From contig NZ_JACJFN010000002.1 of the NCBI RefSeq assembly GCF_014164785.1, positions 1 through 64,000 of the forward strand: a stretch of DNA of 64,000 bases, given 5' to 3'. The stretch comes from Aquipseudomonas guryensis. Lineage in GTDB: Bacteria > Pseudomonadota > Gammaproteobacteria > Pseudomonadales > Pseudomonadaceae. Made by a program: the position numbers and the translations under genes. A model generated the notes under the pieces. It had not been told where the DNA came from. It was given only the letters and a program-made list of their open reading frames with translations, and did no database searches. Shown piece after piece: positions 7,867 to 16,351 of the stretch (position 1 is the stretch's first letter; every line of letters begins with the position of its first letter).

Positions 7867-7894
7867 TGTAACGTCGGCCGTACCCCTGCGTCTA
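7867..7894 (+). promoter_or_regulatory. Candidate ECF-sigma promoter of the hvf operon
   Basis: TGTAAC (7867-7872), exactly 16 bases, CGTCTA (7889-7894). This two-part layout, with an AAC-type -35 and a CGTC-type -10, is the style of ECF sigma factor promoters and unlike a sigma-70 promoter. Transcription would start near 7900, leaving a leader of about 50 bases before hvfA. Confidence 0.6.
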
Positions 7895-7950
7895 GTGTGG
7901 CGAGGGGGCCATGCTGGCCTCCCAGCATCAACCACCACCGGAGAGATTCC

Positions 7951-8274
7951 ATGAAACAGCTGAATACCGTTGTCGCTACCCTGGGTGCTGCCCTGCTGAG
8001 CACTGTTGCTGTAACTGCCCAAGCGGCCGGCAACCCCTTTGCTGCCCAGGAACTGAGCAGCGGCTACAGCCTGGCGGCCCACGAGAAGGGTCACGAAGGT
8101 TCCTGTGGCGAGGGCAAGTGCGGCGCCGAGATGAAAGCCGAAGAAGGCAAGTGCGGCGAAGGCAAGTGTGGCGGCGACAAGGCGGCCAAAGAAGGCAGCT
8201 GCGGTGAAGAAGGCAAGGCCGCCAAAGAAGGCAAGTGTGGCGAAGGCAAGTGCGGCGCCGAGAAGGCCGAGTAA
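7951..8274 (+). CDS. hvfA: HvfA-type copper-binding RiPP precursor with EGKCG repeats
   Basis: This 107-residue secreted precursor peptide has a signal peptide at residues 1-25 (cut after AQA), then NPFAAQELSSGYSLA, a segment conserved in this family before the core. The core carries seven cysteines (52, 57, 68, 73, 84, 96, 101), five in EGKCG and two in EGSCG. In Haemophilus HvfA, cysteines in such motifs are turned into oxazolone/thioamide pairs that bind copper. The same product is inferred here. GGAGAG at 7940 sets the ATG. The next gene follows after 13 bases and encodes the modifying enzyme. Lys, Glu and Gly make up most of the mature part. Copper buffering in the periplasm is the likely role. 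Confidence 0.9.
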   Translation: MKQLNTVVATLGAALLSTVAVTAQAAGNPFAAQELSSGYSLAAHEKGHEGSCGEGKCGAEMKAEEGKCGEGKCGGDKAAKEGSCGEEGKAAKEGKCGEGKCGAEKAE

Positions 8275-8287
8275 GGTCGCCACGGAC

Positions 8288-9115
8288 ATGACCATGCAGC
8301 CTTTCGTCAGCGGCGCCGGCCTCGGCCTGCGTCGCGGCCTGCTGACGGCGCTGGCGGACAGCGCCGTGGGCCAGGTGGATTTCCTCGAAATCGCCCCGGA
8401 AAACTGGATCGGCGTAGGCGGGCGTTTTGCCCGCCAGCTGCGCGGCCTCAGCGAGCGCGTGCCGTTCCTCTGCCATGGTCTGTCCCTCAACCTCGGTGGC
8501 GTGGCGCCGCTCGATATCGAGCTGCTCAAGGCCATCAAGGGTTTTCTCGACGAACACGGCATCCGCGGTTACAGCGAACACCTGTCGGCCTGTGCCGACG
8601 AGGGCCAGCTGTACGACCTGATGCCGTTGCCGTTCACGGCGCAAACCGTGCAACGGGTCGCCGAGCGCATTCGCACCGTGCAGGATGTGCTGGAACGACC
8701 ATTGATCATCGAAAACGTCTCGGCCTATGCGCGCCTGCCCGGCGAGCTGGACGAGACCAGTTTTATTCGCGCGGTGCTGGATGACGCGGATTGCCAGCTG
8801 CTGCTGGACATCAATAACGTCTACGTCAACGCGACCAATTTCAGCTTCGACCCGCTGGCCTATATCCAGGCCATGCCGGGCGAGCGCATCGCCTACCTGC
8901 ACATGGCCGGGCACTACGACGAGGCTGCCGACCTGAAGATCGACACCCACGGCGCACCGGTGTGCGATCCGGTATGGACGTTGCTCCAGCAGGCCTATGC
9001 GCTGCATGGCGTGCGTCCAACTTTGCTTGAGCGCGACTTCAACTTCCCGCCGGTGAGCGAGCTATATGCCGAGGTGGCGCAGATCCGTACCCTGCAACAG
9101 GAGGCCGGGCGATGA
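8288..9115 (+). CDS. hvfB: HvfB, MNIO (DUF692) RiPP maturase
   Basis: This 275-residue multinuclear non-heme iron oxidative enzyme of the MbnB/HvfB family converts cysteines of the precursor. Candidate metal ligands seen in order are Glu in FLEIAPENW, His in LCHGLSLNLGG, HLSAC, Glu in IIENVSAYA, Asp in LLLDINNVYVN, HMAGHYDE and IDTHGAPV, on a TIM-barrel-like frame. ATG at 8288 follows hvfA after 13 bases. The longer open frame to 8168 overlaps hvfA and is not credible. The last four bases overlap hvfC (ATGA), so the two are probably translated together, fitting the complex HvfB and HvfC form. Confidence 0.93.
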   Translation: MTMQPFVSGAGLGLRRGLLTALADSAVGQVDFLEIAPENWIGVGGRFARQLRGLSERVPFLCHGLSLNLGGVAPLDIELLKAIKGFLDEHGIRGYSEHLSACADEGQLYDLMPLPFTAQTVQRVAERIRTVQDVLERPLIIENVSAYARLPGELDETSFIRAVLDDADCQLLLDINNVYVNATNFSFDPLAYIQAMPGERIAYLHMAGHYDEAADLKIDTHGAPVCDPVWTLLQQAYALHGVRPTLLERDFNFPPVSELYAEVAQIRTLQQEAGR

Positions 9116-9816
9116 GCGAGCGCGACCAGCTGGCCTTCGCCGCGCGCATTCGCCAGCCCCAGGGCGAGGCCTTGTTGCCGGGCATCACCGCCGAGCGCAT
9201 GGCGGTGTACGAAGGCCTGTTCTTCAACAACATCGAGAGCTTTCTCAGCAGCGGTTTTCCGGTGCTGCGCCGGCTGTTCGATGACGCCCGCTGGCAGCGC
9301 CTGGTGCGCAGTTTTATCGCCGGTCACCGCTGCGCTACGCCATATTTCCTGGAGATCGGCGCGGAGTTTGTCGGCTGGTTGCAGCAGGGCTATGTCGCTG
9401 AGGCGGATGATCCGCCGTTCCTCCTCGAACTGGCGCATTACGAGCGTGTCGAGCTGGAGCTGGATGTGGCCACAGTCGAATTACCCGCGCAGGGCTGGTC
9501 GCCCCTGGCCTGGCCGCTGGCCTATGCCTGGCCGGTGCAACGCCTGAGTGCCGAGTACCGACCACTGCACGCGCCGGCCGAGCCGACCTGCCTGCTGGCC
9601 TGGCGTGATCGTGCGGACAAGGTGCGCTTCCAGCAGCTTTCGCCGTTCGCCTATCACCTGGCCTTGCGTCTGCAGGCGGGCGAGGCGAGTGCGGCGGCGT
9701 TACTGGCCTTGGCCGAGGCCAGCGGTCTTGCCGCCGACGAAAGTTACTTCACCCATGCCCGTGCGTTGCTGGATGACTGGCAGCGCCAGGACATCTGGTT
9801 CCCCCCGACCATCTGA
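9112..9816 (+). CDS. hvfC: HvfC, DUF2063 partner of the maturase
   Basis: This 234-residue protein has the DUF2063 N-terminal domain (FAARIRQPQGEALLPGITAERMAVYEGLFFNNIESFLSSGFPVLR in the first 60 residues; YEGLFFNN is typical) and a C-terminal beta-rich domain. Family knowledge: HvfC/MbnC-like proteins bind the precursor peptide and hold it for the MNIO enzyme. The ATG overlaps the hvfB stop. No membrane segment or signal peptide is present, so maturation takes place in the cytoplasm before export. Confidence 0.92.
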   Translation: MSERDQLAFAARIRQPQGEALLPGITAERMAVYEGLFFNNIESFLSSGFPVLRRLFDDARWQRLVRSFIAGHRCATPYFLEIGAEFVGWLQQGYVAEADDPPFLLELAHYERVELELDVATVELPAQGWSPLAWPLAYAWPVQRLSAEYRPLHAPAEPTCLLAWRDRADKVRFQQLSPFAYHLALRLQAGEASAAALLALAEASGLAADESYFTHARALLDDWQRQDIWFPPTI

Positions 9817-9852
9817 CCGGCCAGGCGCACAGCCCAGCCACCGGAGACACTC

Positions 9853-10455
9853 ATGCTGACCCTGCTCAATCGCCTCCAGGATGCCCTGGACGCTACTCGT
9901 CGCCTCGACTTTGTCGGCCCGCTGCTGCTGCGCCTGTACCTGGTGCCGATCTTCTGGATGGCCGGTACGCAGAAGCTGGCGGACATGCCGGCGACCATCG
10001 CCTGGTTCGGCAACCCCGACTGGGGCCTGGGCCTGCCCTTTCCCGAACTGCTGGCCTGGCTGGCGGCGCTTACCGAGGCGGGCGGGGCGATCCTGCTGCT
10101 GTTCGGCCTGGCCGTTCGCTGGGTGAGCATCCCGCTGATCATCACCATGCTGGTGGCGATTGTCAGTGTGCACTGGCCCTATGGGTGGCAGGCGATTGCC
10201 GACCCCTCGGCGCCGTTCGCCAATGAGCGTGTGCTGGCTTCGGCCGAGAAGATCGAGCGGGCGCGGGCGCTGCTCAAGGAGCACGGCAACTACGACTGGC
10301 TGACCAGCAGCGGCAAGCTGGTGGTGCTGAACAACGGCATCGAGTTCGCCGCCACCTACCTGGTGATGCTGGTGGCACTGTTCTTCACGGGTGCCGGGAG
10401 CTCGCTCAGCGTCGATTACTGGCTGGCCCGCACCCTGCGCCGCAAAGCGAGCTGA
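9853..10455 (+). CDS. hvfX: HvfX, DoxX-like membrane protein of the RiPP operon
   Basis: This 200-residue inner-membrane protein belongs to the DoxX family. Four helices are visible (about residues 22-40, 60-85, 92-110 and 160-185). A hydrophilic insert of about 45 residues lies between helices 3 and 4 (from HWPYGWQAIADP to NYDWLTSSGK). It follows hvfC after 36 bases on the same strand. DoxX-like proteins are regular fourth members of MNIO-RiPP operons. Their exact job is unsettled, and a role in redox or metal handling of the product is an inference. Confidence 0.88.
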   Translation: MLTLLNRLQDALDATRRLDFVGPLLLRLYLVPIFWMAGTQKLADMPATIAWFGNPDWGLGLPFPELLAWLAALTEAGGAILLLFGLAVRWVSIPLIITMLVAIVSVHWPYGWQAIADPSAPFANERVLASAEKIERARALLKEHGNYDWLTSSGKLVVLNNGIEFAATYLVMLVALFFTGAGSSLSVDYWLARTLRRKAS

Positions 10456-10463
10456 ACCGACCC

Positions 10464-10492
10464 GCCCGGCAGGCTGCTCTGGTCTGCCGGGC
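10464..10492 (+). terminator. Possible terminator of the hvf operon
   Basis: Nine-base-pair GC stem (GCCCGGCAG / CTGCCGGGC) with an 11-base loop just after hvfX. No T run follows, so it could stall or stabilise the transcript rather than terminate it alone. Confidence 0.4.
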
Positions 10493-10569
10493 AGGACGCA
10501 GCAGGTCGCGGAACAGGCGGCCTGGCCCGATAATCTGTTTGTTATTATCAAAGGAACTAAAAAGTTCCT

Positions 10570-10587
10570 CTGTCATAGAACTTTCAT
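10570..10587 (+). promoter_or_regulatory. Pho box upstream of the phosphate porin
   Basis: CTGTCAT, four bases (AGAA), CTTTCAT: two seven-base direct repeats, 11 bases apart, matching the PhoB operator with one mismatch in the second half. A possible -10 (TGAAAT) follows near 10602. The gene is therefore expected to be induced by phosphate starvation through PhoB. Confidence 0.82.
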
Positions 10588-10693
10588 CTATCAGCAACTG
10601 GGCTGAAATAACCCCCCGCCAAGATTCCCCTCCAGCACCAAGGGCAGTTGCCCGCGTGTTTTCCAACGCAAAGACCATTAGGGGAATTCATCG

Positions 10694-12046
10694 ATGATCC
10701 GTAAGCACTTCGCCGGTTTTGCAGCCAGCGCCCTGGCTCTGGCCATTTCCGCCCAGGCTTTCGCCGGTACCGTCACCACCGACGGCACCGATATCGTGAT
10801 CAAGACCAAAGGCGGTCTGGAAGTAGGCACCACCGACAAAGAATTCAGCTTCAAGCTGGGCGGCCGCGTACAGGCTGACTACAGCACCTTCGACGGCTTC
10901 TACACCAAGGATGGCGACAACGCTGACGCCGGTTACTTCCGTCGTGCCTTCGTCGAACTGGGCGGTGTGATGTACAGCGACTGGGCTTACCAGATCAACT
11001 ACGACTTCTCGCACAACGCCGGTGGCGACAACCGCGATGAAGACGGTTATTTCGACGAGGCCTCGCTGGCCTACAACGGCTTCGCTCCGGTATCGATCAA
11101 GGCCGGCCGCTTTGATCCGGAATTCGGCCTGGAAAAAGCCACCAGCTCCAAGTGGGTAACTGCCCAGGAGCGTAACGCTGCCTATGACCTGGTCGACTGG
11201 GCCAACGGTCACAACGGCGGCATGGGCATCCAGGCATCCGGCACCGCTGGCACCTCCCTGTATGGTTCGGCCGGCCTGTTCGCCAAGGACGCCAGCAACT
11301 CCGACGAAGACGGCAATAGCTCCAAGCAGTTCAACCTGCGCGGCGTATTCGCACCGATGCACGATGCCGGCAACGTCCTGCACTTGGGCGTCAACTTTGC
11401 CCAGCGCGACGTGTCTGACGGCGAGTTCGACAGCCGTATCCGCAGCCGTCTGGGTATCCGTGGCGTGAGCACTGATGGTGGCCAGGATGCTGGCGACAAC
11501 GGCAACCGTCTGCAACTGGGCGGCGCCGAAGCCACCAGCGCCGGCACCTTCGATGATGACGCCGCCTGGGGTCTGGAAGCAGCCTGGGCCACTGGTCCGT
11601 TCTCGGTACAGGGCGAGTATGTGTCGCGCACCCTGAAGGCTGACGACAACACCTTCGACGATGTCGATTCCGACGGCTACTACGTGCAACTCGCCTACAC
11701 CCTGACCGGCGAGGCGCGCGGCTACAAGCTGGGCAAGTTCGACTCGATCAAACCAGCGAACAAGCAGATCGGTGCTTGGGAAGTGTTCTACCGCTACGAC
11801 CACATCAGCGCCGACGACAACAACGACTACGCTGCCTTCGTCAATGGCGACGGCAAGTCCGGCAAGGACTTCAGCGATGTCGACGATATCGAAGGCAAGG
11901 TACACAACGTCGGTCTGAACTGGTACGCCAATGAATCCGTGAAGATCAGCGGCGTGTATGTTTCCTCCTCGGTCGACAACGCCAAGAACTCCGCGGGCGA
12001 CGACGATGGCGACGGCTTCGTGATGCGCGCGCAGTACGTGTTCTAA
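10694..12046 (+). CDS. Phosphate-selective porin OprO/OprP family
   Basis: This 450-residue outer-membrane trimeric beta-barrel takes up phosphate or polyphosphate. The signal peptide is about residues 1-24 (cut after AFA). The mature start [20 protein letters not shown], then [16 protein letters not shown] and [25 protein letters not shown], is typical of OprO/OprP. The C-terminus ends in Phe (MRAQYVF), the outer-membrane insertion signal. AGGGG precedes the ATG. The upstream Pho box supports the assignment. I cannot separate OprO (polyphosphate) from OprP (phosphate) by eye. Confidence 0.94.
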   Translation: MIRKHFAGFAASALALAISAQAFAGTVTTDGTDIVIKTKGGLEVGTTDKEFSFKLGGRVQADYSTFDGFYTKDGDNADAGYFRRAFVELGGVMYSDWAYQINYDFSHNAGGDNRDEDGYFDEASLAYNGFAPVSIKAGRFDPEFGLEKATSSKWVTAQERNAAYDLVDWANGHNGGMGIQASGTAGTSLYGSAGLFAKDASNSDEDGNSSKQFNLRGVFAPMHDAGNVLHLGVNFAQRDVSDGEFDSRIRSRLGIRGVSTDGGQDAGDNGNRLQLGGAEATSAGTFDDDAAWGLEAAWATGPFSVQGEYVSRTLKADDNTFDDVDSDGYYVQLAYTLTGEARGYKLGKFDSIKPANKQIGAWEVFYRYDHISADDNNDYAAFVNGDGKSGKDFSDVDDIEGKVHNVGLNWYANESVKISGVYVSSSVDNAKNSAGDDDGDGFVMRAQYVF

Positions 12047-12131
12047 GACTGTTCGGCAGGCTGGCGGCGGGCCCTCTTCCGCTGCCAGGTTCTGCACTGG
12101 TTCTACAGTATGACGCTGAAGTTGTTCTCCT

Positions 12132-12159
12132 AAGCCCTGCTTGCGCAGGGCTTTTTTTT
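12132..12159 (+). terminator. Terminator of the porin gene
   Basis: Stem AAGCCCTGC / GCAGGGCTT with a four-base loop, followed by eight T. A strong Rho-independent terminator 85 bases after the stop codon. Confidence 0.92.
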
Positions 12160-12186
12160 GCCCGGACGACAGGCCAGACTGCGTGC

Positions 12187-13311
12187 ATGCCGATTCGTAT
12201 CCTCACCAGCCTCAACGACCTCCAGCCTGCGGCCTGGGACGCCTTGCTATCCGGGGCGCAGCCGTTTCTGCGGCATGCCTTTCTCTCGGCCCTGGAAGAC
12301 AGCGGCAGCATCGGTGGGCGAAGCGGCTGGCAAGCCTCTCACCGGCTGCTTTGCGATGCGACCGGCAAACTCCTGGCGGCGCTGCCCGCCTATGTGAAGG
12401 CGCACTCCTATGGCGAGTATGTGTTCGATATGGGCTGGGCTGATGCCTGCCAGCGCGCTGGCATTGCCTATTACCCCAAGCTGCTCGGCGCCGTGCCGTT
12501 CAGTCCGGTGGGTGGCCAGCGCCTGCTGGGCGATGCGTCGGCTGTGGCACCGCTGCTCGACGAGCTGGAACGTGATCTGCCGCACCAGGGGCTGTCCAGT
12601 CTGCACATCAATTTCACCCAGGCCGATGCCGATGCGCTGCTCGCCGGGCGCGAGGGCTGGTTACCGCGTATCGGCTGTCAGTATCACTGGTTCAATCGCG
12701 ACTATCGCGACTTCCAGGATTTCCTCGATGCGCTGACTTCGCGCAAGCGCAAGCAGATGCGCAAGGAGCGTGAGCAGGTGGCGGGGCAGGGTATCGCTTT
12801 CGATTGGCGCGCAGGGCACGAACTGAGCGAGGTCGAGTGGGATTTCGTCTATGCCTGTTACGCCAATACCTACCATGTGCGCGGCCGTGCGCCATACCTG
12901 ACGCGCAGCTTCTTCAGCCTGCTGGCCGAGCGCATGCCGGCAGTCATCCGCGTGGTCATCGCCCGCCAGGGGGCGCGGCCGGTGGCTATGGCCTTCAGCC
13001 TGGTAGATGGGGATACCTTCTACGGTCGTTACTGGGGTTGCCTGGGCGACTTCGATCGCCTGCACTTTGAGACCTGCTTCTATCAGGGTCTTGACTACAG
13101 CATTGCCCAGGGGCTGCGACGTTTCGATGCCGGTGCCCAGGGCGAACACAAGCTGGTGCGGGGTTTCGAGCCGGTGCTGACGCAGTCCTGGCACTACCTG
13201 TGTCATCCCGGTCTACGGGCGGCGGTGAGGGATTTTCTGCAGGAAGAGCACGGGCATATCCACGCCTACCTGGCGCAGGCGCAGGCCGTCTTGCCGTATC
13301 GGTGTGGTTGA
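12187..13311 (+). CDS. GNAT/FemAB-like acyltransferase (DUF482)
   Basis: This 374-residue cytoplasmic protein belongs to the family once called DUF482 and now placed with GNAT or FemAB-like transferases. Marks in the translation: the start RILTSLNDLQPAAWDALL, PFLRHAFLSALEDSGSIG, GAVPFSPVGGQRLL, RKRKQMRKEREQ and the C-terminal GRYWGCLGDFDRLHFETCFYQGLDYSI with GAQGEHKLVRGFEP. Substrate unknown. Aminoacylation of a small molecule or of cell-wall precursors has been suggested for the fold. It stands alone after the porin terminator. Confidence 0.88.
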   Translation: MPIRILTSLNDLQPAAWDALLSGAQPFLRHAFLSALEDSGSIGGRSGWQASHRLLCDATGKLLAALPAYVKAHSYGEYVFDMGWADACQRAGIAYYPKLLGAVPFSPVGGQRLLGDASAVAPLLDELERDLPHQGLSSLHINFTQADADALLAGREGWLPRIGCQYHWFNRDYRDFQDFLDALTSRKRKQMRKEREQVAGQGIAFDWRAGHELSEVEWDFVYACYANTYHVRGRAPYLTRSFFSLLAERMPAVIRVVIARQGARPVAMAFSLVDGDTFYGRYWGCLGDFDRLHFETCFYQGLDYSIAQGLRRFDAGAQGEHKLVRGFEPVLTQSWHYLCHPGLRAAVRDFLQEEHGHIHAYLAQAQAVLPYRCG

Positions 13312-13334
13312 CTAGGGCCGCCGAAAACGGCCGA

Positions 13335-13366
13335 AACCCGGCCAGGAATTGCTCCGCGCCGGGTTG
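13335..13366. terminator. Possible terminator between convergent genes
   Basis: Stem AACCCGGC / GCCGGGTT between the ends of the genes at 12187-13311 and 13382-13945. It is short, with weak T runs. Confidence 0.45.
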
Positions 13367-13381
13367 TTGCAGCGGTTGCGA

Positions 13382-13945
13382 TCAGCCCTTGGTGGGGGTG
13401 ATGCCGTTGTTGACCTGGAACTGCTTGATCAGCTTCTCCGGCTTCTTCTCTTCCTTCTGCAGCAGATAGACCACGCGCTCGCCGTTCGGCCCGCTGGCTA
13501 TTTCGGTGTGGCGGAAGATCGGCTCGCCGAGGTTGTTCACGTCGACCATGTCGCCGTAGCGCCGGCTGACGAAGATGACGCCTTCCTGGCGGATTTCGCC
13601 GTAGAAGTTGCTGGCCGGTGGCAGGCTCTGCTTGAGGAACTGGTAGGCGGCGATCTTCTTGAGATCCTTGCCCTGATCCTCGGCGCGCAGGGCCAGCACA
13701 ATGCTCTGGCCATACTTGTCTTTCTCTTGCAGGTCTTTCAGGTAGGGCGCCTTGCCGCTGGCGACGAAGTCACGATAAACCTTGGCGTCATCGAACAGGT
13801 ACAGGTTCTCTTCGGTGCGCACCTGATACCAGTCTTCGTTGTTCAGGCTTTCGGCCTTCGGAGCCGGCGCGTGGTTGCTGCAGGCTGCCATGGCCGCAGC
13901 CAGCAGGGCGATGGATACAGGTTTGAACATGGATTTTGCGGACAT
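13382..13945 (-). CDS. Putative lipoprotein, unknown function
   Basis: This 187-residue protein has a type II signal peptide (MFKPVSIALLAAAMAACSNH, lipobox AAAC with Cys near residue 22). The mature part is soluble: NNEDWYQVRTEENLYLFDDAKVYRDFVASG, then a repeat-free mixed fold ending KKEEKKPEKLIKQFQVNNGITPTKG. The ATG at 13945 has GGAGG at the right distance. A longer open frame upstream is not credible. The segments YQVRTEENLYLFDDAKVYRDFV and REGVIFVSRRYG-like strands are conserved-looking, but I cannot name the family. Confidence 0.8.
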   Translation of the reverse strand: MSAKSMFKPVSIALLAAAMAACSNHAPAPKAESLNNEDWYQVRTEENLYLFDDAKVYRDFVASGKAPYLKDLQEKDKYGQSIVLALRAEDQGKDLKKIAAYQFLKQSLPPASNFYGEIRQEGVIFVSRRYGDMVDVNNLGEPIFRHTEIASGPNGERVVYLLQKEEKKPEKLIKQFQVNNGITPTKG

Positions 13946-14175
13946 CAAATTACCTCCCCAGGACGAATGGCTGGAGAGTCTCGCTGTGGCAGGTGACGAA
14001 ATGATGACGCTTTGCGGACGCATCTGATAAGCCCACCATCCGCGCTTACTCGGCTGTTGTCGTGAACGGCCGCGCAGTAGCGACTTATGCCTAGCGCAGC
14101 GGGTGAAAGAGGGCTGCAAAACCCCGTATGATCCGCGCCTGTTCAACAGGGACAAGCCATAGAGGGCGTCAACGG

Positions 14176-14886
14176 ATGAAAAACTATCTGCGTCAATCGG
14201 CCGTGCTGGCCATGTTCTGCATGCTTGTCGGCCTTGCCGGCTGCGCGTCCAAAGGCGGGGAGATGGTGGGTGAAGCGGCTGCGCCTGCCACTGCGGGGTA
14301 CAGTTCAGCGGAGCAGGGCAAGGCCTCCGGGCGCCTGCTGGTGTGGACCGCCAACTTCTCCCTGGAAGTGGCCGACCTAACCAAGGCTCAGGCCCAGCTC
14401 ACCGAGCGCATGCTGGCGCTGGGTGGCTATGTCGAGGAAAAGAGCGACTACGGCAGCTACAGCCAGAGCCTTGTCTATCGCGTGCCCAAGGATGCCTTCG
14501 CCGCGGCCCTGGGTGATGTCGAGCAGAGTGGCAAAGTGCTGTCGCGCCACGTCAAGGGTGAGGATGTCACCGAGCAGTACGTCGACGTGGAAACCCGCCT
14601 GCGCAACAACATCGCCCTGCGTGACCGCCTCCGCGACCTGCTCGGCAAGGCCAAGGACATCAAGGACATCCTGCAGATCGAGAGCGAGCTGAACCGCATC
14701 CAGTCCGAGATCGACTCCATGGAAGCGCGCATGCGCATCCTCACGGACCAGATCCAGATGTCCACCCTGCGCGTCGAATTGCGCCAGCAGGAAGCGGAAA
14801 AGCCGCCCACCATCTACGGCCCGCTGGGTTACCTGTACAAAGGCACAGCGTGGTTCGTGACCAAGCTGTTCATCATTCGCGAGTGA
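14176..14886 (+). CDS. DUF4349 lipoprotein
   Basis: This 236-residue envelope lipoprotein has a signal peptide with lipobox LAGC at about residue 24. The DUF4349 domain begins at LLVWTANFSLEVADLTKAQAQL and includes GGYVEEKSDYGSYSQSLVYRVP, then VLSRHVKGEDVTEQYVDVETRLRN, a coiled coil of about 60 residues (LLGKAKDIKDILQIESELNRIQSEIDSM) and a weak C-terminal hydrophobic stretch. Family function is unknown. It is divergent from the lipoprotein at 13382, with 230 bases between the two starts. Confidence 0.88.
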   Translation: MKNYLRQSAVLAMFCMLVGLAGCASKGGEMVGEAAAPATAGYSSAEQGKASGRLLVWTANFSLEVADLTKAQAQLTERMLALGGYVEEKSDYGSYSQSLVYRVPKDAFAAALGDVEQSGKVLSRHVKGEDVTEQYVDVETRLRNNIALRDRLRDLLGKAKDIKDILQIESELNRIQSEIDSMEARMRILTDQIQMSTLRVELRQQEAEKPPTIYGPLGYLYKGTAWFVTKLFIIRE

Positions 14887-14965
14887 GGCTGGGGCAGCGC
14901 CAAGGCTGCCCGTGACGGCGCGGCCTGAGCCTGGCGCCAGCATTCCCCTACGGAGGTCACGGTTT

Positions 14966-15496
14966 ATGACCACGCCATTTCTGATCATCCCCGGCTACGG
15001 CGGCTCAGGTCCCGAGCATTGGCAGAGCCTGTGGCAACAGGCCGATCCGCGTTTTCGCCGGGTCGAACAGCGTGACTGGTGGCGCCCGGTCTGTAGCGAG
15101 TGGGTGGCGCAGCTGGAACAGGCGGTGGCCGCCAGCGGCCCGCAAACCGTACTGGTGGCCCACAGTCTGGGTTGCGGGCTGGTGGCGCACTGGGCGGCGC
15201 AGACGCGCCTGTCGGTACGCGCCGCCATGCTGGTAGCCCCGCCGGACCCGGAAGGGCCGGCTGCCGAGCTGGGCATCGAAGGTTTCGTACCGGTGCCGGA
15301 ACTGCCACTGGCCTTCCCCAGCCTGCTGGTGGCCAGCAGCAACGACCCGTTTTCCAGCCTGGAACATGCGCACAGCTCGGCCATCCGCTGGGGCAGTCGT
15401 TGGGCCAATATCGGCGCGGCCGGGCATATCAACGGCGACAGCGGCCTGGGCGACTGGGCCGAGGGCCGGGCGCTGCTGCAGTCGCTGCTGGAGTGA
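14966..15496 (+). CDS. RBBP9/YdeN family alpha/beta hydrolase
   Basis: This 176-residue serine hydrolase is of the small RBBP9-like type. It has [19 protein letters not shown] at the start, the nucleophile elbow AHSLGCG (Ser about residue 71), SSNDPFSS for the acid and AGHINGDSG for the catalytic His. GGAGGT lies upstream of the ATG. Physiological substrate unknown. Confidence 0.9.
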   Translation: MTTPFLIIPGYGGSGPEHWQSLWQQADPRFRRVEQRDWWRPVCSEWVAQLEQAVAASGPQTVLVAHSLGCGLVAHWAAQTRLSVRAAMLVAPPDPEGPAAELGIEGFVPVPELPLAFPSLLVASSNDPFSSLEHAHSSAIRWGSRWANIGAAGHINGDSGLGDWAEGRALLQSLLE

Positions 15497-15578
15497 GCTT
15501 GACGACGGCCGCCTGCGGCAGCAACGCCGAGTTGTGGTTAACTTGGCGCCCGGCAATTGCACTTCACACAGGCCCATC

Positions 15579-15800
15579 GTGAGCGAACAAGCGAATAACC
15601 CCCTGCATGGCATCACCCTGGAAAAACTGCTGGGCGAGCTGGTCGCCAAGTACGGCTGGGATGGCCTGGCCAAACGCATCGATATCCGCTGCTTCAAGGT
15701 CGATCCGAGCATCAAGTCGAGTCTGACCTTCCTGCGCAAGACGCCCTGGGCGCGCGAGAAGGTCGAAACGCTGTTCGTACAGATGCGCAGCAAAGGCTAA
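15579..15800 (+). CDS. VF530 family DNA-binding protein
   Basis: This 73-residue protein ([20 protein letters not shown]) has [19 protein letters not shown] and [17 protein letters not shown], characteristic of the VF530 (DUF2132) family, whose structure shows a small helical DNA-binding fold. GTG start at 15579. The ribosome binding site is weak. It follows the hydrolase on the same strand after 82 bases. Confidence 0.88.
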   Translation: MSEQANNPLHGITLEKLLGELVAKYGWDGLAKRIDIRCFKVDPSIKSSLTFLRKTPWAREKVETLFVQMRSKG

Positions 15801-15821
15801 CTCTTCAACGAGGTTTCATGG

Positions 15822-16328
15822 ATGAACAAAGCCCTGTATTTAGCCCTGTTGTGGCTGGCGACGCCCCTGGCCCTGGCCGATTGCGCCTACCGGGCGCTGG
15901 CCATCGAGCCGCGCGGTGGCGAGTACGCGGCGCTGTATGGCGGTGCCGGCGAACGGGTGCAGGTGGAGTTCCACAACTTCAAGCGCGACGGTGAGGTCGA
16001 CAGCTTCCCCGAGCCGCCCATGGTCCTGCGCCAGGGCACGGCCAGTTGCACCGTGGAGGGCGGCATCTGGCTGCGCCGCGCAGTGTTTCTCGATCGCAGT
16101 GAGCAGCGCCTGCTGGTGCAGTCGTTCAGTGGTTCCAGTGGCGAACTGCTGGTCTACGACACCCGCACTTGTGCCGAGTTGGCGCGCCTGGAGTTGCCAG
16201 AAGCCAGCTGGGCGCTGGAGGGCGACAGCCTCGTGCTGGGGCGCCAATGCAGCTCGGCCGGGCTAAGCAGTTGTGCGCAGCGCCAGGTGCTCCCACTCAA
16301 CGAGCAGTGCCTGCCCTCGATCCCTTAG
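15822..16328 (+). CDS. Exported hypothetical protein
   Basis: This 168-residue protein has a signal peptide (about residues 1-19, cut after ALA). The mature part is beta-rich and carries six cysteines (DCAYRAL, ASCTVEGG, RTCAEL, RQCSSAGLSSCAQ, NEQCLP), so disulfides and a periplasmic location are likely. It starts 21 bases after the VF530 gene and may be cotranscribed. Family not recognised. Confidence 0.75.
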   Translation: MNKALYLALLWLATPLALADCAYRALAIEPRGGEYAALYGGAGERVQVEFHNFKRDGEVDSFPEPPMVLRQGTASCTVEGGIWLRRAVFLDRSEQRLLVQSFSGSSGELLVYDTRTCAELARLELPEASWALEGDSLVLGRQCSSAGLSSCAQRQVLPLNEQCLPSIP

Positions 16329-16351
16329 GGTGCGCCGAACTACACCAACGT

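Noticed and set aside
10688..12097. 469-codon open frame opposite the porin gene
   Set aside because: Val- and Gly-rich shadow of the porin. The plus-strand protein has signal peptide, porin motifs and Pho box.
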